The notes beneath the pieces were generated by a model, which had not been told where the DNA came from, did not search any database, and was given only the letters and a program-made list of their open reading frames with translations. Positions 1 to 11,952 of a DNA stretch of 64,000 nt are shown piece after piece; position 1 is the first letter of the stretch, and each line of letters starts with the position of its first letter. The stretch spans positions 434,001 through 498,000 of the forward strand of contig JAAXNY010000006.1 in assembly GCA_013420905.1 (NCBI GenBank), read 5' to 3'. A program made the translations under genes and the position numbers. This DNA is from Collybia mongolica (lineage: Eukaryota > Basidiomycota > Agaricomycetes > Agaricales > Clitocybaceae).

Positions 1-1054
1 ATTTCGATTATTGATCGTATCCTCCATGCTACAAGCTCTCTGCTCATCAAGTTCCATATATCTGGTCTTTGGACCACTCGATCAGGCATAATGGGTGTGA
101 AAGGCAGCTCTGGACGTATTGACCACAAGACATGGAACGGGTGCCCACGTATAGAAGACAATCCATTGTGGGCATTTGATAGTATGAACAGCAACGAGTT
201 ACACGCCGCATAGAGGGTTGATGTACGATGGAAATTTCCATGGTCTTCTTTTGCTATAGGATCGGAGAAGTTGGAAACATACAGGTGAAGCAAGTAATCC
301 TTGGTACCACCTTCAAGGATGGCTTCGCCGACTAGATCGTTTCTATCTGCAAGCTTCTGCAAGCTTCTGCAAGAAATAGACAAACGGTTCCAAGCTGTGA
401 CTTTCCCATATCGTGAGGGATTTGACATATGCTTGTATGGTAATAGGCTAGTCCCTTGACTCCCGTATGGCGTGCAGTCTGTATTGAAGATATTGAGAAG
501 GGCGGGAGGATACATTGGGCCACCTACGCACTTGAGAGGGTCCAGTATGGCAGTCAACTCGGATATGAGTATTTTGACCTCAATCAGAGGCCAACTTAAC
601 AAACACTCGGTGAGGTGCTGAGTTTGGCCGCCCCCGATCTGCGCCAGAATCATTGTCAAGGCTCGAGCCCGAATTGCGTCAACGTAAAGGTCCCGCCTAT
701 TTCTGGAGTAAGCCTAGAACATAGTCAAGAATTCGCCTCACGCAAACCTAGAAAGTTCCAAAATATCGTCGTACATTTGTTTTATACCTCGAATTTTGTG
801 GACGTTCCGATGGGGGAAATGTGCAGAGATAGCATCAAGTCTTCTTCGAATGATGATGTACTTAGCTCCACGAAGCGTAGCTCTTCAGAGGGCGAGGATC
901 GCCTTGCCAGAAATTTCTCCCAAACCTGGAACAGTGGAAGAGGTAGTCGTTGTGTCGTGTGAGGACGAGCCTGCCGAGTCAGCTACAGATGCAGTCCCAA
1001 CAGAGAGCATAGATTCATTGTAAGAGTACACCTGGCTTTGAGCCAAGATATCCA
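1..1054 (-). pseudogene. Family X copy A, broken and cut by the window edge
   Basis: Minus-strand copy of the five-exon gene family seen intact at 29645-31515 and 34660-36529. Exon 1 runs from the ATG at 1054 and shares the family's PGLGEISGKAILAL block. Exon 2 lies at about 530-680 and exon 3 from about 470 to beyond base 1, so the last exons are outside the window. Two lesions are visible. An in-frame TGA at 885-887 sits where the other copies have Gly. A 10-bp tandem duplication (351-360 repeated at 361-370) shifts the frame in exon 3. Otherwise the reading is well conserved, so inactivation looks recent. The protein function is unknown. Confidence 0.75.
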
Positions 1055-1099
1055 TCCCAACGTAGAAACGTTGCATACAAATCTGGGCCTTGGTGATCA

Positions 1100-1971
1100 A
1101 TGGTGGTTACTAACTGAAGGAGCGGAATCCGTTGAGTTGCCTATACTTAAGGGGTAAGGAAATCTCATGAAGAATCGTCTGTAATGCTGTGCTATGCTGG
1201 ATTGACAGATGGCAGCACCGCAACGTTGGACCTTGACTTGCTAAAGCTGGCGGGCATAGATTGAGAGGAGGTGGTGCAGGAAACAGCAACACAACTTCAC
1301 TCATCAGTACTGTCGTCAAAATCTATGCATCAAGGCCCAAATCCTTCCACCCAACTTTGAGTCCGTTGTGCCATAACACACTTCAACTAACATTCTCCAA
1401 GATCGCTTCTCAACCCCTACATATTGCCATTGTGACGCCTGCAGTGCGTGGCATGTGCTTCGAATTTGCCGCTATGTATCGATGCGAACGCGGGGAATAG
1501 CGGGAGGCATGAAGTCATCCAGGTGGAATGTTGGCAGACTAGAGGTTGAAATATGGGTAATCAGGTGTGGATTCAGGTTGCACGACGGGATACACAGTAC
1601 ATACCTTTGCCAAAGTGTTACTTAATGATAGTCGAAGCCCACGTTGACGGTTGCAACCTCCAACTTTCTTCAAATCCATGACCGCACAGCAAGTAAAAAT
1701 TAGAGGAAAGCTCCAACATATTATGTATCTTACAATTACCTCGAAACTCATCCATGTACCGGGTAAAGGAAGGAGGCGGAATGGTCACTGGCAGACACGT
1801 ATGCATAATGTTATGTATATATTATGACCCGTCTCGTCTCATTCCAGCCACCCATACCACCAAGGCCCTTCAGACCATGCGTGAGCGATTCTACGGACCC
1901 ACAAAAACAACTACTCGTACGATTATAACTCGCTTCCTACACCGCATACTCGCGCAAGACGAGCACTCCAC
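1100..1971. other. Intergenic DNA, nothing recognised
   Basis: Between the start of family X copy A and the target-site duplication of the old LINE I see no long conserved frame, repeat or RNA gene. Short open frames on both strands have no recognisable motif. Confidence 0.5.
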
Positions 1972-2016
1972 TTCTCAGACAACGCTTTTTTTTTTGTCCT
2001 TTCAACACTTTTATAT

Positions 2017-2473
2017 TTTTTTTTTTTTTTTTTTTTTTCTTTCAACGTTTTTATATACCGCAATACAAAAGTACAGAAGCGGTCACGTGTAACCGTAATC
2101 GTATCAAGCCGAGTCGAGATATGTCCATTATAGGCCGTCATATGAGGCAGGTCTGGATTGCCCCGCCCGTTCCCGGTTGGAAGCGCTCCCTGAGTGAGCC
2201 CCCTTGAGAGGGGCTGTAAAATAGTCCCTTTCGGGAAACGAGAGCAGGCGTCGTAGCAGGGGGGCACGCCCCCCACGCCTCTCAATCCGCTTGGTAAATA
2301 AGCTTAAGTGCGGCCACCCCTGCCGACAGGTTCCCCGGGGGGGCTCATCCCCTGGAGACCTCCTCAAGAGGAGATCGACTTAGTCTGGAGAGGCCGAGGC
2401 CATGCATGACCACTCATCCCGGGCCGAAGCCCGAGACTGATGCCTCGGTGTTGCAGCTACCCCTCAGCAAGGA
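2017..2473 (-). mobile_element. 5'-truncated LINE copy 1 (3' UTR only)
   Basis: A 457-bp minus-strand fragment: a T-run at 2017-2038 (the poly-A tail) followed by sequence nearly identical to the 3' untranslated end of the LINE at 10028-27452. It is flanked by a 15-bp duplication, tcaacacttttatat, at 2002-2016 and 2474-2488. The target is the 3' terminus of LINE copy 2, a member of the same family. It carries no coding sequence. Confidence 0.9.
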
Positions 2474-2909
2474 TCAACACTTTTATATACCACCATACAC
2501 TAGCACAGATGCGGTCACGTGTAAACGTAATTAGATAATCGGATTGAAATATGGCGCATAAAGGCTGTCATATGTGGCAGGATTGGATTGCCCTCCCGTT
2601 TCCGGGAAAAGCGCTCCGGGTATTGGTTCCTGTGAAGGGACTGGGTAATAGACCCATACGGGACTAAGGACAAGAGTCGTCACAGAGGGGACCGCCCCCC
2701 GTGCTTCTTAATCCGTTTAATAAGTGGTCAGCATGGCCACTTTCTCGCGCCCGGTTCACAGGGGGGTACACCCCCCCGAAGGTTTCCTGAGGGAAGCCCG
2801 ACTTAGTCCTGAGGGACAGGCCCATGTGTGTACACTTGCCCTAAGGCGTTTGACCTGGTATCAAGGATACCATCCAACAAGCACCCACTTACCTCCAGGT
2901 ACTCCTGCT

Positions 2910-5900
2910 CTATTCTATGCATGGTTCCCAGAAGACCCCAAAGGCCACTGGGTTGTCATGTAGGAAGTTGCTCATCCAAACAAGGGTCAGCTTCCTCCCA
3001 GGACGTTCTGCCCTCTCATAGAGTGGGCAGTACCTGAAGACGTGATCCATGGTCTCCTTTCCGAGGCCACAGTCGCACATGTATGTCTCCTTCTCCTTAA
3101 GGAAGCGTTGTCTGTAAGCGCCAATTGGTGCGTGCCCAGTAAGAGTGTGCACCAGTTGGATGGTCTTGCTAGTCTCCATAGAGACTTTTCCTATCCAAGT
3201 CCCTCCTTTCAGGTGGCTCGGGGTTAATTGTTTTCCATGTTCATGGAGGTGCAGGAAGCTTGTTCCTATGTACTCCTTCTGCTTGGCCAAAATGCTCCAA
3301 GCATCTGTCATACATAGTACGGCATTTGCCCTTGCTTTCACAAGTGTAGTGTGTTTAACTTCCCCATGGGCCACTTCTAAGTTTGTGGCAGCCTCGTGGG
3401 CATAAAGGTGTTCCCTCACTTTACAAGCTTTTGGCATGTGATGCAGTGTGATGGTAGCATTGGGCTTAATAGTTAGCCACAAGGCGAGCTTCGATGTCAC
3501 GTTGACAGCTGATTTGTGGGCTATGTGGTGAGACGGGTCTAGGACCAGTTTGATCGCATTCACAGAGTCTGAGAAGACATCTATTTTAGATGTGTCTGTG
3601 TTCAGGATGTGGAAGGCTTCATCTATCCCCATGGATATGGCGAAGGCTTCTGCATCGTCTGATGTGGTGTCCCCACAAGGGGCAGTGCCACTGTGAAATG
3701 CCCCACCTCCCCAGACTCTCCAAGTGCCAGTGGCTTGGCAGTCTGGGTGGTTTGAGACTGACCTGTTGCATATGATGGCAATATGCCCTGGGGTACGTTT
3801 TGCATCATTGATCTGGTTAGTTAATACTAATCTGAATTCTTTAAGTGCAGCCTTTCTCTCCTCTTTCTTGCCTGTCGGCTTCAGGGAGTATTCAATAGTA
3901 ACCCTCTCTGCAGCCCAGTCCACTATACAGTGGCCTGGTTTTGCGAGGGGGAATATGGGGGATGCATCATTGCTACAGTCCTTTAGGTGGGAATATGAGT
4001 CCATAATTCCTGACTTGATTTTCCAGCGCTTTGTCAGTGACATGTGGCTGACTGACAGGTGTGCTTGCCCATCAACAAGGTTCCAGACAGCGTGTCCTAA
4101 TGCGGTAGTGGCTCCTTTCAACCAGCTTGCTTATGTGCAAGTGGATAGGAGGTAGCCCTCCGAGGGTTTTGGACACCCCTCTAGGGGTAGTCCAGAATGT
4201 GCCTGTGATCCAAAGAGCGGCTTTGCACTGCATTTTCCTCAGGAGTTCTAGGTGGCCCTTAATACAGGCTCCTTCTACATTCCATAGCTGGCATCCATAT
4301 GTTGCAATTGGTAGCACACATGCATGGTACAGAGTCCTCTTATGCACTGGGCATAGGCCCCATGTAGAATTTCCTAGTGCAAGTAGGGCCCTGGTGGAAG
4401 TCAGAGCCTTATTCACATACATTTCCATGTGCCTCTTAAAAGTGAGGCTGCAGTCGAAGTAGAAGTCCAGGTACCTCCAAATGAGGCCCGGGACAAGGGG
4501 GGTTGCTCCAGTGTAGGGGGCGTGGCCTAGGTCGATGCTTGGGTTAGCATCTGACTTCTTTTTCAAAAAGTGGAACCCTTCCGACTTCATGTGTCCTAAG
4601 ATCAATCCCATGGCACTTGTCATGGTGAAGATCATGTCATAAGCCCTCCTAAGTATGGCAATGTTGATATCCCATGCTTTTGATTGGGCTATAATTGTCC
4701 CATCATCAACATATGATATTAGATCTGATTCTCAGTTTCTCCTATAGAATTCCTTAAGGAGGACCGCAAGGGTGAGGGCAGACAGGATTGGGGACAAAGC
4801 AGAGCCTTGTCCCAAGCCTATGCTGGAATTGAGTGGGGGGGATTCATCATCCCCCCACACATATCTTGTCTTGCAACCCACCAAGTAGGACCTGAAAAAT
4901 GCGACAATTTCTGGCACAAATCCTTGGCCTTCCAGGATGTTGATTAATACCTCGTGATTTATTGAGGGGAAGTATTGGGCAAGGTCAAATGCGACAACAC
5001 TTGTCTTAAGTCCACATGACCATCCTTCATGGACCACGTGGGTGAGGAAGCACCCTGCATCTTCAGTTGAGTTCTGACGAACCCCTCCAAACTGATGGGG
5101 GTGTAGGATGCCCTCCGCTTGTGCTTCAAATTGCAGGCAGGTGGACAGCATTTTCTCAATCAGTTTCCCTAATGTGTTAAGAAGCACAATCGGGCGGTAT
5201 GATTCTGGAGTGTCATAGGTCAGCTTCCCTAGTTTGGGGATGACAACTGTGCATGAGGCTTTGAAATGATCTGTCCAGTGCCCACATGACAAGCATGCGT
5301 TTGCCAACCAGACCATTACAGCCCAAGTTTGTGGGTCCATGAGGATCACTTTTAGGTGCCTCCATGTGATGTTATCTGGCCTGGGGGCCAAGTTATTTGA
5401 GGTGCCTTGTAGGGCGTCCTCCATCTCTTTGGGGCTGAATTTGGTCCATCCTCTTCTGGAGGTGGCTTTCCAGTGGTTGCCCATCTCAGCCATGTTGATT
5501 GGCCTGTTATGTGCAGAGTTGAAGGTGCCGTGGATTGCCTCCCACAGTTATTCGTTGGTAGTGCAGGGTCTGCCGTTATGTGTCATTGTGACCACAGTGG
5601 GGGCCTTGCGGGGTCCTACCCAGTCCATGAGGTCCCATGGTCTCTTGGTGGTGTGAGAGACTTCCTCAATGCGTGCATCAAAGAATTCTCTTTTTGCCTT
5701 TCTGGTTTCCCTTTTCAGGGCTCTCCAGTCTTCTCTGTCGTTTGTAAAAGTTGTCATTGCCTTTGCCTCCGCACAAGCCGCGTTCCACCAAGGTTTTGCC
5801 CGAATGCTTACATGCCCAGCCTTGGCAAACTTGTCCCATGCAGTTTTGAAGATACTGGAGATTCTTTCCATGACAAGGTCTATGCTCTTGACAGAGGCTT

Positions 5901-6738
5901 GTGCTGGTATGTCTATGGCTGCAATATTAGTCCCAATCATTTGGAGGAAATCACTCTCCTCTTCCAATTTGGGCTTAATGTGAAGTTTTCCTTCCATATG
6001 AGGGTGCCTTATGGGGATGGTAGTGGTAAGGGGTTTATGGTCCAAAGTGCCAGCTTTGCCCACAAGAACCTCTGCATTGTATGTTCTCGTGTTCTCCAGG
6101 AACACAAGGTCTAGGATAGATTCTTGGAGTTCATTGTTATGCGGGATGTGTGTGGTCGACCTAGTGGCCAGCCCAACCCTCTCCAAGCCAATATCCTGGG
6201 TGACTTCTAATAGAGTTGTCACCCTTGGGTTTTGGTCAACAACCTTGGGGTCCCATAGTGGGGACAGGCAGTTAAAATCACCACCCATATAACCCACACT
6301 CCGGTACTTACCTCGGTTATCAGAGATGTGTCTGATTGCGCTCCCTTCAGCATCAGAATACACGTTGACTATTGTCATGTCCCCATCAGGGCCCTTGACT
6401 GATATGGCAATAATGTCCTTGTGAGAGACAATGTCTGGTCTCAACGTTGGTCTGGTAGGCCAGAGCCTGCTATGTACATACGTGAGGACTTGTGGACGGG
6501 TATCAGTACTGATTCCCAATGGTGCGAAGCACGTCCACTCTGGGTGGGACAACCCCCCAATAACTGGGTTGCCATCCTTTGCCATGAGCAACACAGTGTG
6601 TCTAAGTGTTCTCCAGGGTGGTTCCTGGATTAGTAATATGTCCCACTTGTCTTTTTCGGACTCAAGTAGTGTCTCCAGCCACATAGTATTCTTAGCTACA
6701 TTCTGGCAGTATATACGCATGTTAAAAACTCTATTCAT
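2910..6738 (-). pseudogene. LINE copy 2 ORF2: endonuclease-RT-RNase H, broken
   Basis: Reads from an ATG at 6738 through an apurinic-type endonuclease (about 5550-6738), reverse transcriptase (about 4100-5500) and RNase H (about 2950-3800), ending in a CCHC-like cysteine motif. The endonuclease shows the expected QEPPW and GGDFN blocks. The frame is interrupted near 5545, 4730, 4640 and 4100, so no polyprotein can be made. The start overlaps the ORF1 stop in a TAATG arrangement (6736-6740), as in the younger copy. Many Arg codons of the younger copy are Cys, His, Gln or Trp here. Confidence 0.85.
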
Positions 6739-9700
6739 TAATACAGAGTTGTTGCAGCGAGGCAATGACACTCTCCAACCCGGGGGCAGGGTCCTGGAGG
6801 AGAAGCATCAGTGAGCTTACTAAGGGGGGTGACAAACGGGTTGCCCACTTTGAATCCCTTGTATTGTGCTAAGATCCACTCAGCATCAAAACGGTGTTGC
6901 CAGAAGGGGCAACTGCTGGAGTCGGATCGATGTCTGGACTTCCGACAGTTGACACACCTGTCTGCATGTGGGCATGGCTGTCCTTCTGGGGTAGCCACGA
7001 TGGGGGGAGTAGCCTTTGGTTGTGCCTTGCAGCATGCACCAAGGACTTGGTGGAAGTTTTCAGCATGGGGCCTACCACACTTTGGGCATAGAATTGCCTG
7101 GGATGGGCATGCAGCCGCTGTGGACCGATGCCTGAATCTCCAGCAATGTGTGCAGATAGGCACGCCTTTTTGTGGCCTTGCCTTCTCAAATTGGAGCTTG
7201 TGGGTTCCATATTGGAATGATGTTCCCTCCAGCATTTTCAGATTGGCGCCTCCGCACGAATCGTAAATTTTGAAGAACAGGAAAGCATTGCCTGAGTTCC
7301 CTGTTGCCTTTACCACTCTTGGGGGGGAGGAGTGATAGAATCTTAGTGCCCGTTTCTGATCGGCATTACACCTTTCCATAAGGATGCCCAGGGCTTCCTT
7401 ACCAGTCACGGGGATGGGCTTCTTCTTCTTGTCTAACTTGGGCAAGAGTCCATAGAATGGGAAGTCTGCCACCATCACAGAAGACTTGGATGAGCCAGCT
7501 TCCACGTTGATGGTGGCGTCCTTGGCGCCTCTCTTTTCCGCCACTTGGGTGAACCAAGCACGGATCAGGTCAATGTCAGGTTCTTTCGGGAGATCATTGC
7601 ACATGAGAGAAATACTCCCAAGTGTTCTTTCCTCCATCAGGATCTTGAGTTTTGAGTTACCTTTTCATAAGGCCTCATTAAGGGCGTAGGTGCAAGGGTC
7701 GGAGCTCCACTGCACCTGCGGGGAAGAGAATACTGATAGTGACTTACGTGACTGTCTGTATGTGGTGGACTTGTGCTTTAGTGGAGCACTAGTTTTGGAG
7801 GGTTGGGCCAGTGCTTGTTGTGCTCCCATGATCTTTGAGGGGGGGAGGTGTGGGAAGGCCTGGGCCAACATCACTAAACCTGTCTCATGTTCTGTCCGGG
7901 CTCTCTTTGGGTTGGAGGGCCCAGGTACTGGTGGGAGGGTGGCTGCAATCTGAGAGTACAGTGGTCCTCGGGATGCTAACCCCATCTCCCTGAATGGATT
8001 ATTGTTGGGGTTCCTGCGGGAGGGTTGTGTGAACCTGGCAGTGCGTCTAACACCTGCAGGGTCCAAGTTACGATATGCATAGGACTTGTTCAGGTTATGA
8101 AGCTGTCCTGGTGGGTTTATGGGTGGGGGCGCTGATAGGGCCCGAAATTGTTTGCACTTATAAAGTCGACAAGTAAGGCTATTAGTGTCATTTCTAATAA
8201 CCAAGTAAGCGGTAATAAAGGATTAGAGTCGAGCTCCAAGACGGCTAATCAGAGTGAACTAGTCTAATGGATAATACACTATCAGTACAGAGGACTATGA
8301 GTACGGTCTATTATTAGTCCTATTCACCATGCCCGGTTACAACCTCGGTGTCTTAGTTCATAAGTAACCGTTGTAGTATGATATCATTAGTCCGGGGATC
8401 ATCATTAATAGGAGAAGTAATTGTAAATTCGGGACTTGCACAACCCGATCCTAGTCAGGGGTACTTGGTGTTAACTACCAGAAGCGACGGGACACCGTGA
8501 ATAACAACCGGGACAATCAGGGGGAGTAAACGACAGTGCCGCGCTGTTTTAAATAACAAAGCGCGCAGTCGGGACTTGATAAGAGTTTAGCCCGCTCTTT
8601 CAATATTTGATAAGTAACCAGTAAACAACATAATTGGCACGCGTGGCGCGCGCGCCAAGCTGTAGTAGACGCGTCGGTATTGAATACAGATCCTTGGCGC
8701 GCGGGAGCGCGGTTCTGTGTAAAATTTACAATTCCGTATGATATTTAGTTTGTACATTATAAATAGACTGTAGATGAGTAGCGCTAAGGTAAGGAATCTT
8801 GCCCCCACTTCGCGCGACTATAGAGTATACAAATCACATTTGTTAAAACACTATTGCGTGCCCGAATTAAGGATCAGATTGCTTCAACGTGTCTTGATTG
8901 GAATTGATTGGAGAACCACAGAATTAAAGAAACTTAGTTCACTTGGAACTTAGTACCGTATTGTCCGTTGGAATTACTAGGCACTTGGCTTTAGTGCACT
9001 TGGCACTGTATTGTTTGATAAGTCGCTTGGACTTATAGATCCGCTTGGGATCACTAATAATTGAACGTACACTTGGTACTCAGTCTATTGGATCGAGAGA
9101 TATTATAAATATACCTAGCAGGTTTTTGAACCTGTGTTGAAGCTTTTGTCTAAATCGAACCCGTCGAGAGATCATTGGAAAGGGCTTTGGCTAGTACTAT
9201 TCAAAGCTTAGTGCTTCTAAGCACTTGAACCCGAACTCAAAACAGGCAATTCCTACTGTTCGTGTGTTGATTGTTAGGTTTGGTGTGTGTGTGAGAGAGA
9301 TTACATTTCATAGCATCAGCGCACTTATAGCCCAGGAGCCCCCTTTCAGCGCGGGGGCATGGTGTGCCTTCCGTTCCTCGGAAAGGGCAGTGTGAACCAA
9401 GCTCGCAATGCTGTCAACAAATGCCCATGTGGTTGACCCAGGGGCATGGCCATGTAGGGAATTGCGGATGAACCCTTGTTCCACCAGGGTTTGTATGAGG
9501 TGGCCAGATGCCTCCACTAGGCTATCTGACTCCTTGGTGTTCCATGTCCTCTTGTTCTGCTCAGCAAATTTGATAAACTCGTTGATCCTGCGAACAGACT
9601 TGGAGGCGGCATTGGTGTCCGTGTCCCATGTTGTGGGGTCCTTACGGAATGCAAAGTAGTAACCCCCTTCAAGGTCATCTGCAATCACGTCAGGGTCAAT

Positions 9701-9921
9701 GCCTGAGACGTCAACCATCTCAGTATCTCCCTGGCTGGCTTTACCCTTTCCCTTAGCGGTTCCAAAGGTAATGGTAGCATCCTCTTTGTCGAGGTCTGTG
9801 AGAGCATCAACCATCTTGTCATCACTATTGACTGGAGATGGGTGGATGGAAGAGAAAGCTTGTCTTCTCAGCTTAGTCTTCTTGATATCAAGAGCCCTAA
9901 GGATGGACTGTTGTGAGGGTG
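6738..9921 (-). pseudogene. LINE copy 2 ORF1 (gag-like), split by solo LTR
   Basis: The N-terminal part lies at 9353-9921 and the remainder at 6738-8128, separated by the 1.2-kb LTR insertion at 8133-9348. The two halves align in order with the intact 598-codon ORF1 at 10156-11952, including the NPNNNPF segment and two CCHC knuckles near the C-terminus (about 6860-7190). A further frameshift lies around 7640-7665. In the intact family this is the RNA-binding partner of the ORF2 polyprotein. Confidence 0.8.
8133..9348. repeat. Probable solo LTR inserted in LINE copy 2
   Basis: A 1,216-bp block with no homology to the LINE interrupts ORF1 exactly at this point. It begins TGATAGGG and ends CCCTTTCA, the TG...CA form of a long terminal repeat. 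It is flanked by GCGC on both sides (8129-8132 and 9349-9352), a likely 4-bp target duplication. A TATAAATAG box sits near 8758, and CTTGG-type direct repeats fill 8930-9080. No internal retroelement coding sequence accompanies it, so it looks like the product of LTR-LTR recombination. The superfamily cannot be told from the LTR alone. Confidence 0.6.
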
Positions 9922-10155
9922 TTCTCAGACAACGCTGTATACCACCAGTGTTAGATTTAGAATCACGTGACTTATTGTCTCATGTGCTCAATGCCACATC
10001 ACCGAGCCACCTAGACTAGACTTTACTACTTCTCATCTGTCCATCCCTCTCCCGCCGGAAGTGACGAGGAGGGAGATCCTGAACTCGAGGCCGCCGATAA
10101 CGCGGACTCTACTGTTAAGCGGACCGCCAAGGGCAAAGGCCGCGCTGCCGCACCC

Positions 10156-11952
10156 ATGGACAATGCCGAGATGATTGACGTCTCAGGCATCCCCACAGAT
10201 GCATTTGCCGAAGGGGATGACACTGACCTGCAATACTCCTTCCAATTCCGGCGTGATCCAAAGACTTGGACCTCCGACACCGAATCCGCTGCTTCCTCAG
10301 CGCGCGCGATCGCCTCTTTCCTTGAATTTGGTGCGCAAAATGGGAAGATGTGGAACACTTCAGAATCTGATGGTCTCGTTGAGGCCTCAGGTCATCTGAT
10401 CCATGGCCTAGTCAAACATGGGTTTGTCAGGAACTCTCTCCGTGGCTTGGACCCCCAGTCCTCGACATGGACGTTCATGGAAAGTGTCGCGACCTCCATT
10501 CGCACTGCCCTCGCGGAGGAACGCCAGGCCCACCATGCCAGGCACCCTCCTCCCAAAATCCCTCCCGGCCAGCTGCCTAACCCATCAAGGCACCGGTCCT
10601 TCGCTCATCGCAGCTCAGACCCCACCGGCGCTCGACGCCCCGGCAAGTTCCAGCAAACTAAACGACGTAACCCCAACAACAATCCTTTTAGGAATGGGAT
10701 GTACGCGCTGCCGGCCCCGCTATACTCTCAGGTAGCAGGTGCCCCCCCACCGGCCCCAGGCCCTTCCAACCAGAAGAAAGCCAGGACCACTCAGCACGAG
10801 GAGAGTTTAGTCAGGCTGGCCCAGGCCTTCCCATACTCAAACCCGAATCAGGTCATGGGTGCGAGCGATCTGCTCGCACAAAAAACAGCCGGTCCGAGCA
10901 CTCCTAACAAGCGCAAGTCCACTACCCACGGCCTGTCATGCAAAGCAATGACAGTGTTCGCGTCTCCCGCAGTCCCATGGGACCTCAAACCATGCTGTGC
11001 TCCCCTGACTGATGCCCTCACAAAGGCACAGTCCAAACTCCAGATCCTGCATGAGGAGCAATCACTTGGTAGCATTACTATCACAGCTGACAACATCCTG
11101 TCCGAGTCCGACATCAAGGTCATCCACTGCTGGTTCCAGTGGAACACGGGACAGACCGAAGTCAAGGATGCCACAATCTACGTGGAGGCTGGCTCGTCCA
11201 GATCCTCTATGATGGTCGCGGACTTCCCCTTCTATGGCCTCGAACCCAAACTGGGGGAGAATGGCAAGCCAATCCCTATCTCTGGGCAAGACGCACTCAA
11301 CGTCCTGCTTCAACAGTGTAATCCCGAACAGAGAAAGGCTCTCCAATTTTACCACTCTGTTCCACCCAGAGTAGTGAAAGCTTCCAGTCACGCGTCTAAC
11401 GCGTACCTCTTCTTTGAGATATACGACTCGCGGGGTGGGTTGAATCTTAAAGCGCTCAAGGGAACCTCATTCCAGTGGGGGACCCATAGGCTACGCTTCG
11501 CAGAGGCGACCCCCAGAGTTGGGGCGCCCCTGTGCAACTGCTGTTGGAGGTACGGGCACTGCTCTACGGCAGCGGCTTGTCCTTCCAAAAGCATCCACTG
11601 TCAGAAGTGTGGTGGCAACCACGCCAAGAACTTCCATCGTGTATTGGCCACGTGCTGCAAAGCACAGCCGAACGCGAAACCACCCATTGCAGCTACACCA
11701 AGTAACGAGCCGTGCCCTCACCCAGACAGGTGCATCAACTGTCGAACCGCTGGTCACCCGTCGGATTCGAGGGACTGCCCCTTCTGGAAGAAGAGATACA
11801 ACGCCGGGTGGATCCTGGCTAAGTATAAATCCGTTAAAGTAGGTGACGCTATCATCGTCCCCCTTAGTAAGCTCACTGGCGCCTCCCCATCTCTAGGACC
11901 CCGTCCCCGAGCTGGAGAGCGTCATCTCCACGCTCAGCAAGCTAGTCATTAA
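10156..11952 (+). CDS. LINE ORF1, gag-like nucleic-acid-binding protein
   Basis: A 598-codon open frame. The reading frame continues upstream to a stop near 10012, but the ATG at 10156 is the first available in this 5'-truncated copy. An acidic N-terminus and a helical region come first. A Pro-rich, basic middle follows (about residues 140-210). The C-terminus has cysteine knuckles at about residues 455-490 (CNCCWRYGHCSTAAAC, then CQKCGGNHAKNFH) and 530-550 (CINCRTAGH...C). In related non-LTR elements such a protein coats the RNA and escorts it to the target. Its stop codon overlaps the ORF2 start by one base (TAATG at 11950-11954), suggesting coupled translation of ORF2. Confidence 0.9.
   Translation: MDNAEMIDVSGIPTDAFAEGDDTDLQYSFQFRRDPKTWTSDTESAASSARAIASFLEFGAQNGKMWNTSESDGLVEASGHLIHGLVKHGFVRNSLRGLDPQSSTWTFMESVATSIRTALAEERQAHHARHPPPKIPPGQLPNPSRHRSFAHRSSDPTGARRPGKFQQTKRRNPNNNPFRNGMYALPAPLYSQVAGAPPPAPGPSNQKKARTTQHEESLVRLAQAFPYSNPNQVMGASDLLAQKTAGPSTPNKRKSTTHGLSCKAMTVFASPAVPWDLKPCCAPLTDALTKAQSKLQILHEEQSLGSITITADNILSESDIKVIHCWFQWNTGQTEVKDATIYVEAGSSRSSMMVADFPFYGLEPKLGENGKPIPISGQDALNVLLQQCNPEQRKALQFYHSVPPRVVKASSHASNAYLFFEIYDSRGGLNLKALKGTSFQWGTHRLRFAEATPRVGAPLCNCCWRYGHCSTAAACPSKSIHCQKCGGNHAKNFHRVLATCCKAQPNAKPPIAATPSNEPCPHPDRCINCRTAGHPSDSRDCPFWKKRYNAGWILAKYKSVKVGDAIIVPLSKLTGASPSLGPRPRAGERHLHAQQASH

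Larger units (their letters stand above)
1987..9921 (-). mobile_element. Old non-LTR retrotransposon (LINE copy 2), nested and decayed
   Basis: Element on the minus strand with its A-tail at the left (T-run from 1986) and its 5' end at 9921. A 15-bp target-site duplication, ttctcagacaacgct, lies at 1972-1986 and 9922-9936 and fixes both ends. It has ORF1 (gag-like with CCHC knuckles) followed by ORF2 (endonuclease, reverse transcriptase, RNase H), but both are broken by stops and frameshifts. Two later insertions lie in it: a 457-bp truncated LINE at 2017-2473 and a probable solo LTR at 8133-9348. Removing these leaves about 6.2 kb, close to the sister copy at 10028-27452. It has lost many CpG sites relative to that sister. 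Confidence 0.9.

Noticed and set aside
2128..2367. Open frames within the truncated LINE
   Set aside because: They fall in the structured, non-coding 3' UTR shared by all three copies.
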